Part shown: piece after piece, positions 17,969-25,588 of the stretch | Numbering within the stretch: position 1 is the first letter of the stretch | Layout: each line of letters begins with the position of its first letter | Source of the DNA: Planctomycetota bacterium | GTDB lineage: Bacteria > Planctomycetota > SZUA-567 | NCBI GenBank assembly: GCA_020060765.1 | Contig: JAGUZQ010000127.1 | Span: 1 to 41,605, forward strand | DNA: 41,605 nt | Direction: 5' to 3' | Program-made: the position numbers and the translations under genes | The notes under the pieces: generated by a model | What the model saw: the letters and a program-made list of their open reading frames with translations, nothing else | What the model was told of the DNA's origin: nothing | Databases searched by the model: none

Positions 17969-18023
17969 CGGTTCACGTTTTTTTAGGTTTTAATTCACGG
18001 ATTTTTGCAGTTGCAGTGAACCG
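17969..18023. promoter_or_regulatory. 8-bp inverted repeat between receptor and radical SAM genes
   Basis: CGGTTCAC at 17969-17976 and its exact reverse complement GTGAACCG at 18016-18023 bracket 39 bases in the 208-bp divergent region. A further direct half copy (TTCACGG) lies at 17994-18000. This is a candidate operator shared by the two divergent transcripts. It does not resemble the Fur consensus, and no cobalamin riboswitch box was recognised in the leader. Confidence 0.4.
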
Positions 18024-18078
18024 GACAGATACCACCGGCGCTTATCGCTATATCAATAACAACCTTTAAAGGCGAAAC

Positions 18079-19179
18079 ATGATCGAAGCTGCCGCCAAGC
18101 CACGCAAGACCTGCCATCTGGGCTGGCACATCACTTCCCGCTGCAACCTGTCGTGCAGGCACTGCCTCCGGCGAACTCCGGGGCAGGCGACAACCGACCT
18201 CGCTCGGGAGGAATGCCGCGCCGTTCTCGCCTCGTACCTCGAATTCGCCGAAAATAACGATCGCGCCGCCAGTATCCAGTTTTCCGGCGGCAACCCGCTG
18301 TTGCGTGATGATTTTCCGGATTTGCTCATGACTGCGGCGGAAGCAAAAATGCGGGGTACGATAAACCGGATACAGATTCTCGGTAACCCCGAAACTCTGG
18401 ACGACAATATGGCCAACCTGTTAGCAGAATGCAAAGTCGACGACATCACTATCAGTCTCGACGGCCTGGAGGAGGCTAACGACCGGATGCGCGGCTCCGG
18501 CAATTTCCGCGCCGCGCTTGCCGCCATCCGTCGGCTGGTCAAGGCCGGGGTGCCGGTCAGCGTCAAGTTCACCCTGACGCGCGGCAACTCCGATCAGGTC
18601 ATGCCGGTCATCAGGCTGGCGCTGGAGGAAGGAGTAAAACAGGTCGGCATCGGGCAACTGATTCTGGCGGGAGGCGGTTACGAAGTCAGGGATCAGCGTC
18701 TGGCTCCGCTGGAGTATCGCGAATTTCTGCTGGAGATGCTGCGGGAGCTGGAAAGCCTGCCCGAGGAGCACGCCGATTTCCGCCGATCCTTCATCCGCCA
18801 CAACGGCATGTACGCGCTGCTGTTTCACGAACTGGGGCGGCTGGAGGAATTCAGGAATATAAACACCACCCGATCACACCGGATTAACTCCGACGGCGGC
18901 GTCATGTTTGTCGTCTGGTCGGACGGCGAGGTGGTGCCCCGGCGGGAACTGCAGCGCCAGGGGTATGTCCCGCGAAACACTTTCCAGGAAATCTACGACT
19001 CCTCACCGTTGCTGAAAATGCTGGAAGACAAAGCCCGCCTGCGCGAACTGGCGGAGGAAACCCAGCGAAGTCTCGTCAAATGCAGCGCCTGCCCCGTGGC
19101 GGAATTCTGCCGCCCCGGCATGGTCGGCGTCTTCGGCTCCCATCCCTATTTCGCCGCCAACCGGAACTGCTGGCGCTGA
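18079..19179 (+). CDS. Radical SAM protein with SPASM-like C-terminal cysteines
   Basis: A radical S-adenosylmethionine enzyme of 366 residues. The 4Fe-4S motif is CNLSCRHC (C22, C26, C29). The SAM-binding GGN-type motif is FSGGNPLL (about 74-81), and DDITISLDG (about 119-127) is the family strand. The C-terminus has CSAC and C344 plus C364 near the end (NRNCWR), suggesting an auxiliary cluster as in SPASM/twitch proteins such as PqqE, MftC or the heme-synthesis Ahb/NirJ group. It is divergent from the TonB receptor. No short peptide gene was seen beside it, so a RiPP role is unsupported. The substrate is unknown; a role in metal, heme or cofactor metabolism would fit the context. Confidence 0.85.
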   Translation: MIEAAAKPRKTCHLGWHITSRCNLSCRHCLRRTPGQATTDLAREECRAVLASYLEFAENNDRAASIQFSGGNPLLRDDFPDLLMTAAEAKMRGTINRIQILGNPETLDDNMANLLAECKVDDITISLDGLEEANDRMRGSGNFRAALAAIRRLVKAGVPVSVKFTLTRGNSDQVMPVIRLALEEGVKQVGIGQLILAGGGYEVRDQRLAPLEYREFLLEMLRELESLPEEHADFRRSFIRHNGMYALLFHELGRLEEFRNINTTRSHRINSDGGVMFVVWSDGEVVPRRELQRQGYVPRNTFQEIYDSSPLLKMLEDKARLRELAEETQRSLVKCSACPVAEFCRPGMVGVFGSHPYFAANRNCWR

Positions 19180-19296
19180 CGGCATTTTCCCGCAGGCAAA
19201 GCCCGGCAACTTTAGCCGTTTTTGCGATTGCCTTTTCCGGCATATCCCATATTATGTAATCGTCCCGCAATTTGCTTTTCATTAACAGGAGAAATC

Positions 19297-20235
19297 ATGG
19301 CAGAAACCTATGACCTGACCGACACTGGCGAACGCCTGAACGCCGCTCTGAGCGAGACCGACCTGCCTGGTTTGCATTTGCTGGCGCGGGGAAAGGTGCG
19401 CGACGTTTACGATCTGGGCGACCGGCTGCTTATTATCGCCACCGACCGCATCAGCGCCTTCGACTCGGTGCTGGGCAGCCCCATCCCGGACAAAGGCAGA
19501 GTGCTTACCCAGCTCAGCCTGTTCTGGTTCGACATGTTCAAGGATATCATACCCCACCACTTTCTCACCGCCGACCTGTCGGAACTGAAGTTGAAGCCCG
19601 CCCTGCTGCGGCACCTGACCGGTCGTTCGATGATTGTGAAAAAAGCGAAGGCCCTGCCGGTGGAATGCGTGGCGCGCGGTTACCTGATCGGCAGCGGCTG
19701 GAAGGAATACCAGGCGTCCGGCACGGTCTGCGGCATTACGCTCAAGCCTGGCCTGCGGATGGCGGAAAAACTGGACACGCCTATCTTCACCCCCGCCACC
19801 AAGGCGGAATCCGGCCATGACGAAAACATCCCCTTCGAGAAGGCGGCGGAAGTCCTGGGCAGGGAAGTGGCGGAAAAAGTGCGAGACGTCACGCTCAAGC
19901 TTTACGCCACCGGTGCCGCATATGCGGCCAAACGCGGCGTGATCATCGCCGACACGAAATTCGAATTCGGGATTTGCGACGGCGAGGTGATCCTGATCGA
20001 CGAGGCGCTGACTCCCGACAGTTCCCGCTTCTGGCCGGCAGATACATATAAGGTGGGAAGCTCGCCCTTCAGTTTTGACAAGCAGTTTGTGCGCGACTGG
20101 CTGGAGAAGGAAAGCGGCTGGGACAAGGAGCCGCCCGCACCCGCCCTGCCGGACAAGGTGGTGATGAAAACGCGGGAGAAATATCTCGAGGCTTACGAAA
20201 AGATCACTGGCAGAAAACTCGAAACCGGAGCCTGA
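19297..20235 (+). CDS. purC: SAICAR synthase (purine biosynthesis)
   Basis: Joins CAIR and aspartate with ATP to give SAICAR in de novo purine synthesis. It has 312 residues, the length of the longer bacterial/yeast-like form. Diagnostic stretches are GKVRDVYDLGDRLLIIATDR (about 32), RISAFD, LPVECVARGYLIGSGWKEY (about 118), the TPATKAESGHDENI signature and ADTKFEFG (about 220). ATG 19297 follows AACAGGAGAAATC; an upstream in-frame start at 19222 is not needed. It is the first gene of a plus-strand run; the acyltransferase begins 4 bases after its stop. Confidence 0.96.
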   Translation: MAETYDLTDTGERLNAALSETDLPGLHLLARGKVRDVYDLGDRLLIIATDRISAFDSVLGSPIPDKGRVLTQLSLFWFDMFKDIIPHHFLTADLSELKLKPALLRHLTGRSMIVKKAKALPVECVARGYLIGSGWKEYQASGTVCGITLKPGLRMAEKLDTPIFTPATKAESGHDENIPFEKAAEVLGREVAEKVRDVTLKLYATGAAYAAKRGVIIADTKFEFGICDGEVILIDEALTPDSSRFWPADTYKVGSSPFSFDKQFVRDWLEKESGWDKEPPAPALPDKVVMKTREKYLEAYEKITGRKLETGA

Positions 20236-20239
20236 GCAA

Positions 20240-21154
20240 TTGGCGAAAAAAATCTCCGCTCCCGCCCTTTATCTGCAATACGCCGCAGCCCGCGCCGCGG
20301 CGTTTGTCTTTCGTTTCCTGCCGCTGGGAATGGCGGTCGGTATCGGCAGACTGCTGGGTCGCCTGTTTTACACCTTCGATACCCGCCACCGCGAACGCGT
20401 CAAATCACAGATGCAACAGGCGCTGTCTATAGGCGAGGAGGAAGCGGGCAAACTCGCGCTGAAAACTTATCTGCACCTGGGCACCATGCTGGTGGAATTC
20501 CCGCGCATCCCCGACATGAACCGCGACAACGTAGACCAACTCATGGACTGGGGTGCTGGCTTGGAAGTAATCCGCGGACTGATGGCGGAGGGAAAAGGGC
20601 TGATTATCATCACCGGCCATGTCGGCAACTGGGAAAACGGCGGTGCGCTGTTCTGCCTGAAAGGGCTGTGCCTGGGGGCAATCGCCAGACCGCTGGACAA
20701 TCCGCTCATCGACCGCTACGTGAAAGAGACGCGGGAGCATTGCGGCCAGGAAATCTGGGACAAGTTCGGCGCGTTGCGGAAAATCGTGCGCGTGCTGAAA
20801 AATGGCGGCGCGCTGGCGATGCTGCTCGACCAGGACGGGGGCAAGGGCGGGGAGTTCGCGCCGTTCTTCGGGATTGAAGCCAGCACCATCACTACCGCCG
20901 CCGAAATCGCCGTCAGAACCGGCGCACCCCTGATTACCGTCGCTGTCCACCGCACGGACAAACCCATGCGCTTCAAGCTGACCGCCTGCGCTCCGCATCG
21001 CGCCGACCCGACCGCGTCGCCGGAAAGCGAGCGGAAGCGGTTGCTGGTGGAAATGAACCGCGACTTCGAGAAGCTGATCCGCCTGCACCCGGAACAGTGG
21101 CTCTGGCTGCACCGGCGCTGGAAAACCCGCCCCGCGACGGAAAAGGCGGACTGA
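20240..21154 (+). CDS. LpxL/HtrB-type lipid A acyltransferase
   Basis: Transfers an acyl chain from acyl-ACP to a lipid A precursor at the inner membrane, 304 residues. An N-terminal hydrophobic segment (about 14-40) anchors it. The catalytic H-x4-E motif is H127-E132 in TGHVGNWENGG. The conserved second block is about ALAMLLDQDGGKGGEFAPFF (190-210), and a C-terminal WLWLHRRWKTRP is typical. It starts with TTG (20240) after GGAG. The enzyme supports an outer membrane with lipid A. It is followed at once by a PlsC-type acyltransferase, so a small lipid operon is likely. Which position it acylates is unknown. Confidence 0.9.
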   Translation: MAKKISAPALYLQYAAARAAAFVFRFLPLGMAVGIGRLLGRLFYTFDTRHRERVKSQMQQALSIGEEEAGKLALKTYLHLGTMLVEFPRIPDMNRDNVDQLMDWGAGLEVIRGLMAEGKGLIIITGHVGNWENGGALFCLKGLCLGAIARPLDNPLIDRYVKETREHCGQEIWDKFGALRKIVRVLKNGGALAMLLDQDGGKGGEFAPFFGIEASTITTAAEIAVRTGAPLITVAVHRTDKPMRFKLTACAPHRADPTASPESERKRLLVEMNRDFEKLIRLHPEQWLWLHRRWKTRPATEKAD

Positions 21155-21156
21155 TC

Positions 21157-21846
21157 TTGGCCTGGAAAAGCTTTCCCCTCGCCGCCAGTTTTACCCGCTT
21201 GATAACCGCGCCCTTTGTGCGGAAAATCGAAGGCGTTGAAAATCTGCCGCCACCACCCTATATAGTCGCTTCAAACCATTCCAGCTTTCTTGACGGAGTG
21301 ATCCTCTCCACCGAATTCGCCTGGCTGGAAAAACGCCCCCTGCACATGGTCGCCTACGACGAGCCCTTTGCCCATCCGCTGCTGGGGTGGTTTCTGAGAA
21401 GCGGACGCAGCATTCCCTTTTCCCGCGCCAGCGTCGAAGGCAGCCAAGGCATGTTGCGGCTGGCTCTGGGTTATCTGAAAATGGGCGAAGCGGTGGGTAT
21501 TTTTCCCGAAGGGCACATCAACCTGGGGCGTAAACTGCGTCGCCCGCGCAAAGGGCTGGCCTTGCTGGCGCTGGAAAGCGGCTGTCCGGTGGTGCCGGTG
21601 GGGCTGGTCGGTTCCGGCGCGCTGCTGCCGCCGGGAACGTGGAAGCCGCGCCTGCGGGAAAGAATCACGCTCCGGATCGGCCGACCGCTCCATTTTACAG
21701 AAGAAAAAAAAGAATATTATTCGGTGACTTCCCCCGCCCGTAAGGAATTGATTAGTTTCCTGCTTGCTAGTATAATGCAGGAAATCTCTGAATTGTCTGG
21801 TATCGCTCCTCCCTCGGCGGTTGGGCGCGGCGGCAGAGAAGGTTGA
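21157..21846 (+). CDS. PlsC-type 1-acyl-glycerol-3-phosphate acyltransferase
   Basis: Adds the second acyl chain in phospholipid synthesis, or acts on a related acceptor; 229 residues. The H-x4-D motif is H41-D46 (SNHSSFLDG). Block III is GIFPEGHIN with the conserved PEG, and block IV is CPVVPVGLVG. I chose the TTG at 21157, three bases past the stop of the preceding gene, with AAAAGGCGG upstream; the longer reading from 21097 lies inside that gene. No full membrane helix is evident, so it is probably peripheral to the inner membrane. Confidence 0.88.
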   Translation: MAWKSFPLAASFTRLITAPFVRKIEGVENLPPPPYIVASNHSSFLDGVILSTEFAWLEKRPLHMVAYDEPFAHPLLGWFLRSGRSIPFSRASVEGSQGMLRLALGYLKMGEAVGIFPEGHINLGRKLRRPRKGLALLALESGCPVVPVGLVGSGALLPPGTWKPRLRERITLRIGRPLHFTEEKKEYYSVTSPARKELISFLLASIMQEISELSGIAPPSAVGRGGREG

Positions 21847-21879
21847 TTTTTCGACAGAGGGAAACAGGCGGTAAAAAAA

Positions 21880-22197
21880 ATGTCTATAACCACGAAAATC
21901 AAGGCCATGGACGACAGAGGCATCATCATGCTGACGGTGCAGGGGGAACTCGACTGGGACTCGCGCCAGGAATTCCAGCAGGCTACGACCGAGTTGCTGG
22001 GCAATCCCCACGACAAAGCGGTGATTGATCTTTCCGGCATCCAGAAAATGTCCAGCCTTTTCATCGGCACCCTGACCGACTGCGCGAGAATCGCGAGAGA
22101 AAGCAACAAACACCTGTCGGTGATCATGGACAAGCGCATCGCCGCTGTCTGCCGGACGGCGGGGCTGGAAAAAGTTCTATCCATCATTGACCGCTGA
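21880..22197 (+). CDS. STAS-domain protein (anti-sigma antagonist type), first of pair
   Basis: A single STAS domain of 105 residues, the SpoIIAA/RsbV fold used in partner switching, where its phosphorylation state controls binding to a HATPase kinase. The strand/loop that normally reads DSSGLG is KMSSLFIGTL here: the acidic residue is replaced by S58, the presumed phosphoacceptor is S59, and the following SG is LF. It starts 33 bases after plsC and is followed 25 bases on by a second STAS gene with a similar loop. Its partner kinase may be the HATPase protein at 29954-31033, but this is inference from gene content. Confidence 0.8.
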   Translation: MSITTKIKAMDDRGIIMLTVQGELDWDSRQEFQQATTELLGNPHDKAVIDLSGIQKMSSLFIGTLTDCARIARESNKHLSVIMDKRIAAVCRTAGLEKVLSIIDR

Positions 22198-22222
22198 AAG
22201 CGACTGCACCAGGGAGAACGCG

Positions 22223-22546
22223 TTGAGCATCGACTATAAACTTTCCTTTCTGGAAGAACGGGACGCCTGCGTCCTGAAAATCGAGGGCAACCTGGATTTC
22301 GACGAGCGCGCCACGTTCCTGGAAGCGATGGAAAAACTGTTCCAGCTTCCCGGCAAGAAACTGGTGGTGGATATCTCCAACATCTCGCGCTTTTCCAGCG
22401 TCTACATCGGTACCCTGATCGACCAGGGCGGCAGGGCGCGCGCCGACGGCAGGATTCTTTCCGCCGCGATGCTGGAAAAAATGGCCCGCGTCTGCCGCGC
22501 TTCCGGCATGGAGCAGGTCGTGCATATCATCGTGGTTAAAGAATAA
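22223..22546 (+). CDS. STAS-domain protein, second of pair
   Basis: A single STAS domain of 107 residues, a paralogue of the preceding gene. The acceptor loop is RFSSVYIGTL, with S58 and S59 at the same positions and the same IGTL ending. The start is TTG 22223 because AGGGAGAA lies just upstream; a TTG at 22187 would be inside the first STAS gene. Two adjacent antagonists suggest two input branches or a heterodimer. No sigma factor, PP2C phosphatase or kinase lies next to them. Confidence 0.78.
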   Translation: MSIDYKLSFLEERDACVLKIEGNLDFDERATFLEAMEKLFQLPGKKLVVDISNISRFSSVYIGTLIDQGGRARADGRILSAAMLEKMARVCRASGMEQVVHIIVVKE

Positions 22547-22574
22547 TCTGTCGTCTGCCCACGGATTTACGGTT

Positions 22575-23492
22575 ATGAGCGAAGATACTTTTCTCGCCTG
22601 GCTCCGGCAGAGACTGCCATCCTCCGGCGCCGACGTGCTGGTCGGTTCCGGCCCCGACGACTGCGCGGTGATCGATTTCGCGCAACCCACGCAACTGGCG
22701 ATATCGACCGACACCATCGTGGAGGGAACGCATTTTTCCGGCGGGGACGAGCCGCGCCTGATCGGCTGGAAAGCGATGGCTGCGGCCTTATCCGATCTGG
22801 CGGCCAGCGGCTGCACGCCGGGGTGGGGGCTGATCTCTGCCGCGGTCGGACGCGGACGCGGCGAGGAGTGGCTGAAGTCTCTCGCCGAAGGCATGATCGC
22901 CTGCGCGGAAAAATACGGGCTGGCCATTGTCGGCGGCGACACGGTTTCCGCCGGTCTCACCTGTCTGACCGTAACTGTCATGGGCAAGCCTTTCGGCGCG
23001 AGTGCAATTCTCCGCAGCGGTGCGCAAGTTGGCGACGTGGTGGCGGTGACAGGGACGCTGGGCGGCAGCATTTCTGGGCGACACCTGCGGGTCGAGCCGC
23101 GCTTCGCCGAGATAGAAAAAATTATCGCACTCGCTTCTCCCCACGCCTGCATGGATATTTCCGACGGACTGTCCTTGGATTTATCCCGACTGACGCGGGA
23201 AAGCGGTTGCGGCGCGCGGATTTTCGTCGACCGGATTCCTGTCTCCGACGCGGCGCGGGACTTGTCGGCGCAAACCGGTCGAACGCCGCTGTCGCACGCG
23301 CTGGAGGACGGCGAGGATTTCGAGCTGTTGTTCACGCTGCCCCCGGACAGGTGGGAGTTTTTGAATGACAAGTGGAATCTGGAAACTCCGCTGACCGAAA
23401 TCGGAGAGATTGTTTCCTCCGGCCTGACTCTGGTCGCTGCCGACGGCGCGGAAAAAATTCTCGTTCCCGGCGGCTATACGCACGAATTTTGA
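22575..23492 (+). CDS. thiL: Thiamine-monophosphate kinase
   Basis: Phosphorylates thiamine monophosphate to thiamine pyrophosphate with ATP, the last step of the pathway, in the cytoplasm. It has 305 residues, typical for ThiL. Hallmarks are GPDDCAVIDF near 26, ISTDTIVEGTHF (about 43-54) with metal-binding aspartate, AALSDLAASG (about 69), IVGGDTV (about 117), VAVTGTLGGS and the C-terminal EDGEDFELLFTLP. It follows the STAS pair by 28 bases and precedes tsaE, a neighbourhood also seen in other bacteria. The site before ATG 22575 is weak. Confidence 0.95.
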   Translation: MSEDTFLAWLRQRLPSSGADVLVGSGPDDCAVIDFAQPTQLAISTDTIVEGTHFSGGDEPRLIGWKAMAAALSDLAASGCTPGWGLISAAVGRGRGEEWLKSLAEGMIACAEKYGLAIVGGDTVSAGLTCLTVTVMGKPFGASAILRSGAQVGDVVAVTGTLGGSISGRHLRVEPRFAEIEKIIALASPHACMDISDGLSLDLSRLTRESGCGARIFVDRIPVSDAARDLSAQTGRTPLSHALEDGEDFELLFTLPPDRWEFLNDKWNLETPLTEIGEIVSSGLTLVAADGAEKILVPGGYTHEF

Positions 23493-23506
23493 AAAGATAC
23501 CTTCGC

Positions 23507-24001
23507 ATGGAAACTTCCTTCTCGCTCAGCACCAAAACTCCCGAGGAAACCACCGCGCTGGGTCGGCTGGTCGGCGAATGCTGCGAGGGGGGGGAAGTGT
23601 TTCTGCTGCGGGGGACGCTGGGAGCAGGCAAGACCTGTTTCTGCCAGGGGCTGGCGCGAGGGCTCGGCATTCCCGAAAATGAGCCTGTCACCAGCCCGAC
23701 CTTCACCCTGCATTGCCAGTATTTCGGGCGGCTGGAATTCAATCATCTGGACGCCTACCGCCTGGAGGGAACCGCCGGAGTCGAGGGGCTGGAGGAATTG
23801 CTGGGCGCGGTCGGAGCGGTGGCGGCGGTGGAGTGGCCCGACTTTATTTCCCCGCAATTGCCGTCTTCGGCGCTGTCTGTTGATATTGAAATCGCCAACA
23901 GCGAAAGCCGGATGTTGGTCTTCTCCGCGAGCGACGCGCGCGCCGGAAAAACCCTGGAAAGGATTGTCCGTACATGCAGCCAGTCTCCACGGTTTCCCTG
24001 A
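23507..24001 (+). CDS. tsaE: tRNA t6A biosynthesis ATPase TsaE
   Basis: ATPase required with TsaB, TsaC and TsaD to make threonylcarbamoyl-adenosine at position 37 of ANN-decoding tRNAs. It has 164 residues. The P-loop is RGTLGAGKT (ends K42, T43), followed by the family signature VTSPTFTL (about 61-68) and the conserved NHLDAYRLEG (about 79-88). A Walker B-like VEWPDF lies near 112. ATG 23507 follows thiL by 14 bases, and an upstream in-frame extension lies inside thiL. Its end overlaps the next gene by 28 bases. Confidence 0.93.
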   Translation: METSFSLSTKTPEETTALGRLVGECCEGGEVFLLRGTLGAGKTCFCQGLARGLGIPENEPVTSPTFTLHCQYFGRLEFNHLDAYRLEGTAGVEGLEELLGAVGAVAAVEWPDFISPQLPSSALSVDIEIANSESRMLVFSASDARAGKTLERIVRTCSQSPRFP

Positions 24002-24906
24002 ACAGTTGCATCGACCGCTCGCTGGCGGTGAACGGGCTGGAGCTTGGCGCCCACTGCCAGGCTGAGTTGCTGGCGGAAATACCCGCCGGGAAAGGTATGA
24101 ATGTCGCGCGCTTGCTGTCCGCACTCGGGTGCGAAACCCGACTGTTCGGCTTCGTCGGCCAGGATGCGGCGGAAAAATTCGCGCAGATGCTGCGCGCGGA
24201 AAACATCAATAATTTTCTTCTCACCGCCTGCGCGCGGACGCGGGTGAACACGACTGTCATCGACCGGCGCGGCGGCGAAACCCATCTGCGGGAAAAAGGC
24301 GAAACCGTTTCTCCGGAAAAACTGGCCGACGTCGCCGCCGGCATCAGACAATATTGCCGACCGGGAGAAATGGTCGCATTCTGCGGCAGCCTGCCGCCGG
24401 GAATAAGCGCCGCCGATTTCGGCAACCTGATCCGCGAGCTTTCCGGTTTCCGCCTCGCCGCCGACATTTCCGGCGCGGCGCTGGCGGCGGCAATCGAAAA
24501 CGGCGCCTGTCTGATCAAGCCCAACCGCGAAGAACTGTGCTCGCTTCTGGGCGAGGCGACTGTAAATGAACAAGGCGTGGGTCAGTCGGCGCGGGATCTG
24601 TCCAGAAAATATCCGTCCCTGACAGTGCTGGCCTCCGACGGCGCAGCCGGAGCATATCTCGCAACCGGAACGGAATTGTTTCACGGCAAGTGCGTCGGCG
24701 AAATCAAAGTAGTGAACACGGTCGGCGCGGGCGACGCGCTGCTGGCCGGTTATCTCTCCGGCGTGGCGGCGGGAAAAAGCGCGCGCGAGTCGCTGGCGAT
24801 AGCGCTACGCGCGGCTTCATCCAGCCTCGCCTCAGTCACCGCCGGAACCTTGTCCTTGGACGTGATGAAAAATATCGCGGTCGCGGTCGCCTCTCTCGGC
24901 GCTTAG
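23974..24906 (+). CDS. PfkB-family sugar kinase (1-phosphofructokinase/tagatose-6-P kinase type)
   Basis: A cytoplasmic ribokinase-superfamily enzyme of 310 residues, closest in plan to FruK/LacC, which phosphorylate a sugar phosphate. Motifs are AGKGMNVARLLSALG (about 38-52), GSLPPG (138-143), KPNREEL and the catalytic NTVGAGDALLAGY with D254. The frame overlaps tsaE by 28 bases, implying coupled expression. No PTS gene or glycolytic partner is next to it, so fructose-1-phosphate, tagatose-6-phosphate or fructose-6-phosphate are all possible substrates. Confidence 0.88.
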   Translation: MQPVSTVSLNSCIDRSLAVNGLELGAHCQAELLAEIPAGKGMNVARLLSALGCETRLFGFVGQDAAEKFAQMLRAENINNFLLTACARTRVNTTVIDRRGGETHLREKGETVSPEKLADVAAGIRQYCRPGEMVAFCGSLPPGISAADFGNLIRELSGFRLAADISGAALAAAIENGACLIKPNREELCSLLGEATVNEQGVGQSARDLSRKYPSLTVLASDGAAGAYLATGTELFHGKCVGEIKVVNTVGAGDALLAGYLSGVAAGKSARESLAIALRAASSSLASVTAGTLSLDVMKNIAVAVASLGA

Positions 24907-24941
24907 TACAGTGCCCCGCAAGTAAATGGACAATAACAATT

Positions 24942-25020
24942 CCTCCCCTTCCAGAGGGGAGGTAGGGGTGAAAGCTATTCCTCTTCGTATACCCCCTCTA
25001 ACTCCCCCTGAAAGGGGGAG
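24942..25020. repeat. C/G-rich double hairpin intergenic repeat
   Basis: Two perfect 8-bp hairpins stand close together: CCTCCCCT/AGGGGAGG at 24942-24962 (5-base loop) and CTCCCCCT/AGGGGGAG at 25002-25020 (3-base loop). The flanking bases (GTAGGGGTG after the first, ACCCCCTCTAA before the second) are also roughly complementary, so the whole 79 bases forms a larger imperfect palindrome. This is the layout of a small non-coding mobile repeat. The first hairpins past the kinase stop at 24906 could also act in termination. Confidence 0.6.
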
Positions 25021-25063
25021 AACGTTTTCTGCATCATGTTCACCTATTTTCGAGGCGCTGCTC

Positions 25064-25165
25064 TTAGGGCAGCACCCCGCGCAGGCGGAATTCGGCGGGG
25101 CTGAGGCCGTACTCCTTTTTGAAACTTTCGGAAAGGTGGAACGCGTCGCAGAACCCGGTGCGCCC
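25064..25165 (-). pseudogene. C-terminal remnant of an AraC-family gene
   Basis: On the minus strand about 33 codons read GFCDAFHLSESFKKEYGLSP followed by AEFRLRGVLP and a TAA stop (25066-25064). This is the last helix-turn-helix and tail of an AraC/XylS protein. Upstream of about 25165 the similarity stops and the needed first helices are absent, so it is a fragment. It differs from both complete AraC genes of the window, so it is not a recent copy of either. It sits between the hairpin repeat and the MITE-like element, which suggests decay of a gene in this gap. Confidence 0.75.
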
Positions 25166-25324
25166 CGACTCTGGCGCTGGGGAGAGATCGCAATGGGGAG
25201 TAGGCGGAGCGGTTTTAGGTTATTCGTTGGTTTTAAGGAGAGCAAGTCTCCAGTTGACAGTGTAATTCGCGGAAGTTAGAACTCGTTCAAAAATAAGTTG
25301 CATGTTAAACAATGTACCTTTGCT
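25166..25324. other. Non-coding part of the repeat gap
   Basis: No gene is seen. Bases 25245-25255 carry AGTCTCCAGTT, repeated exactly at 25550-25560 inside the hairpin below ilvE. The rest is unremarkable AT-rich DNA. Confidence 0.4.
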
Positions 25325-25483
25325 TCGTCATTCCCGCGCAGGCGGGAATCCAGGAGGTGTTGGCGTTGTTATAATGAACGCGCTCTTCTGGAATAAACTT
25401 CGACAAAGAAATACGGCATGACGAGAGTCTTTTACTCCGCAATGATTTCACCGCCTGGATTCCCGCCTGCGCGGGAATGACGA
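25325..25483. repeat. MITE-like element with 30-bp perfect inverted ends
   Basis: Bases 25325-25354 and 25454-25483 are exact reverse complements (30 bp), enclosing 99 bases with no gene. Each arm holds its own palindrome, ATTCCCGC-GCAG-GCGGGAAT (25330-25349 and its mirror copy). A further arm occurs alone at 33602-33634. Such GCGGGAAT palindromes are a widespread type of intergenic REP sequence. The arrangement is that of a non-autonomous miniature element or of paired REPs. Confidence 0.75.
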
Positions 25484-25550
25484 TTCCGATTGTTTTGAAG
25501 TATTTTCGACAGTTCCAGGTTTTACGCAATAGCCCTGATTCCCAAAAGCA

Positions 25551-25579
25551 GTCTCCAGTTTTACGCAAAAACTGGAGAC
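25551..25579 (-). terminator. 12-bp stem hairpin below the aminotransferase gene
   Basis: GTCTCCAGTTTT (25551-25562) and its perfect complement (25568-25579) enclose ACGCA. Read on the minus strand the hairpin starts 10 bases after the ilvE stop and is followed by TGCTTTT, a short T run, so it may terminate ilvE. The stem is only half GC. A near copy of one arm (CAGGTTTTACGCAA) precedes it at about 25517-25530. Confidence 0.5.
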
Positions 25580-25588
25580 TGGAGACTT

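Noticed and set aside
17871..18078. Cobalamin riboswitch or Fur box in front of the TonB receptor
   Set aside because: No conserved cobalamin riboswitch core and no GATAAT-type array could be seen; only an unrelated 8-bp inverted repeat.
18079..19179. RiPP maturase with a precursor peptide
   Set aside because: No short peptide gene with a ribosome site was found in either flank.
25325..25483. CRISPR-like repeat
   Set aside because: Only two arms in opposite orientation, plus one distant copy; no regular spacer array and no cas gene.
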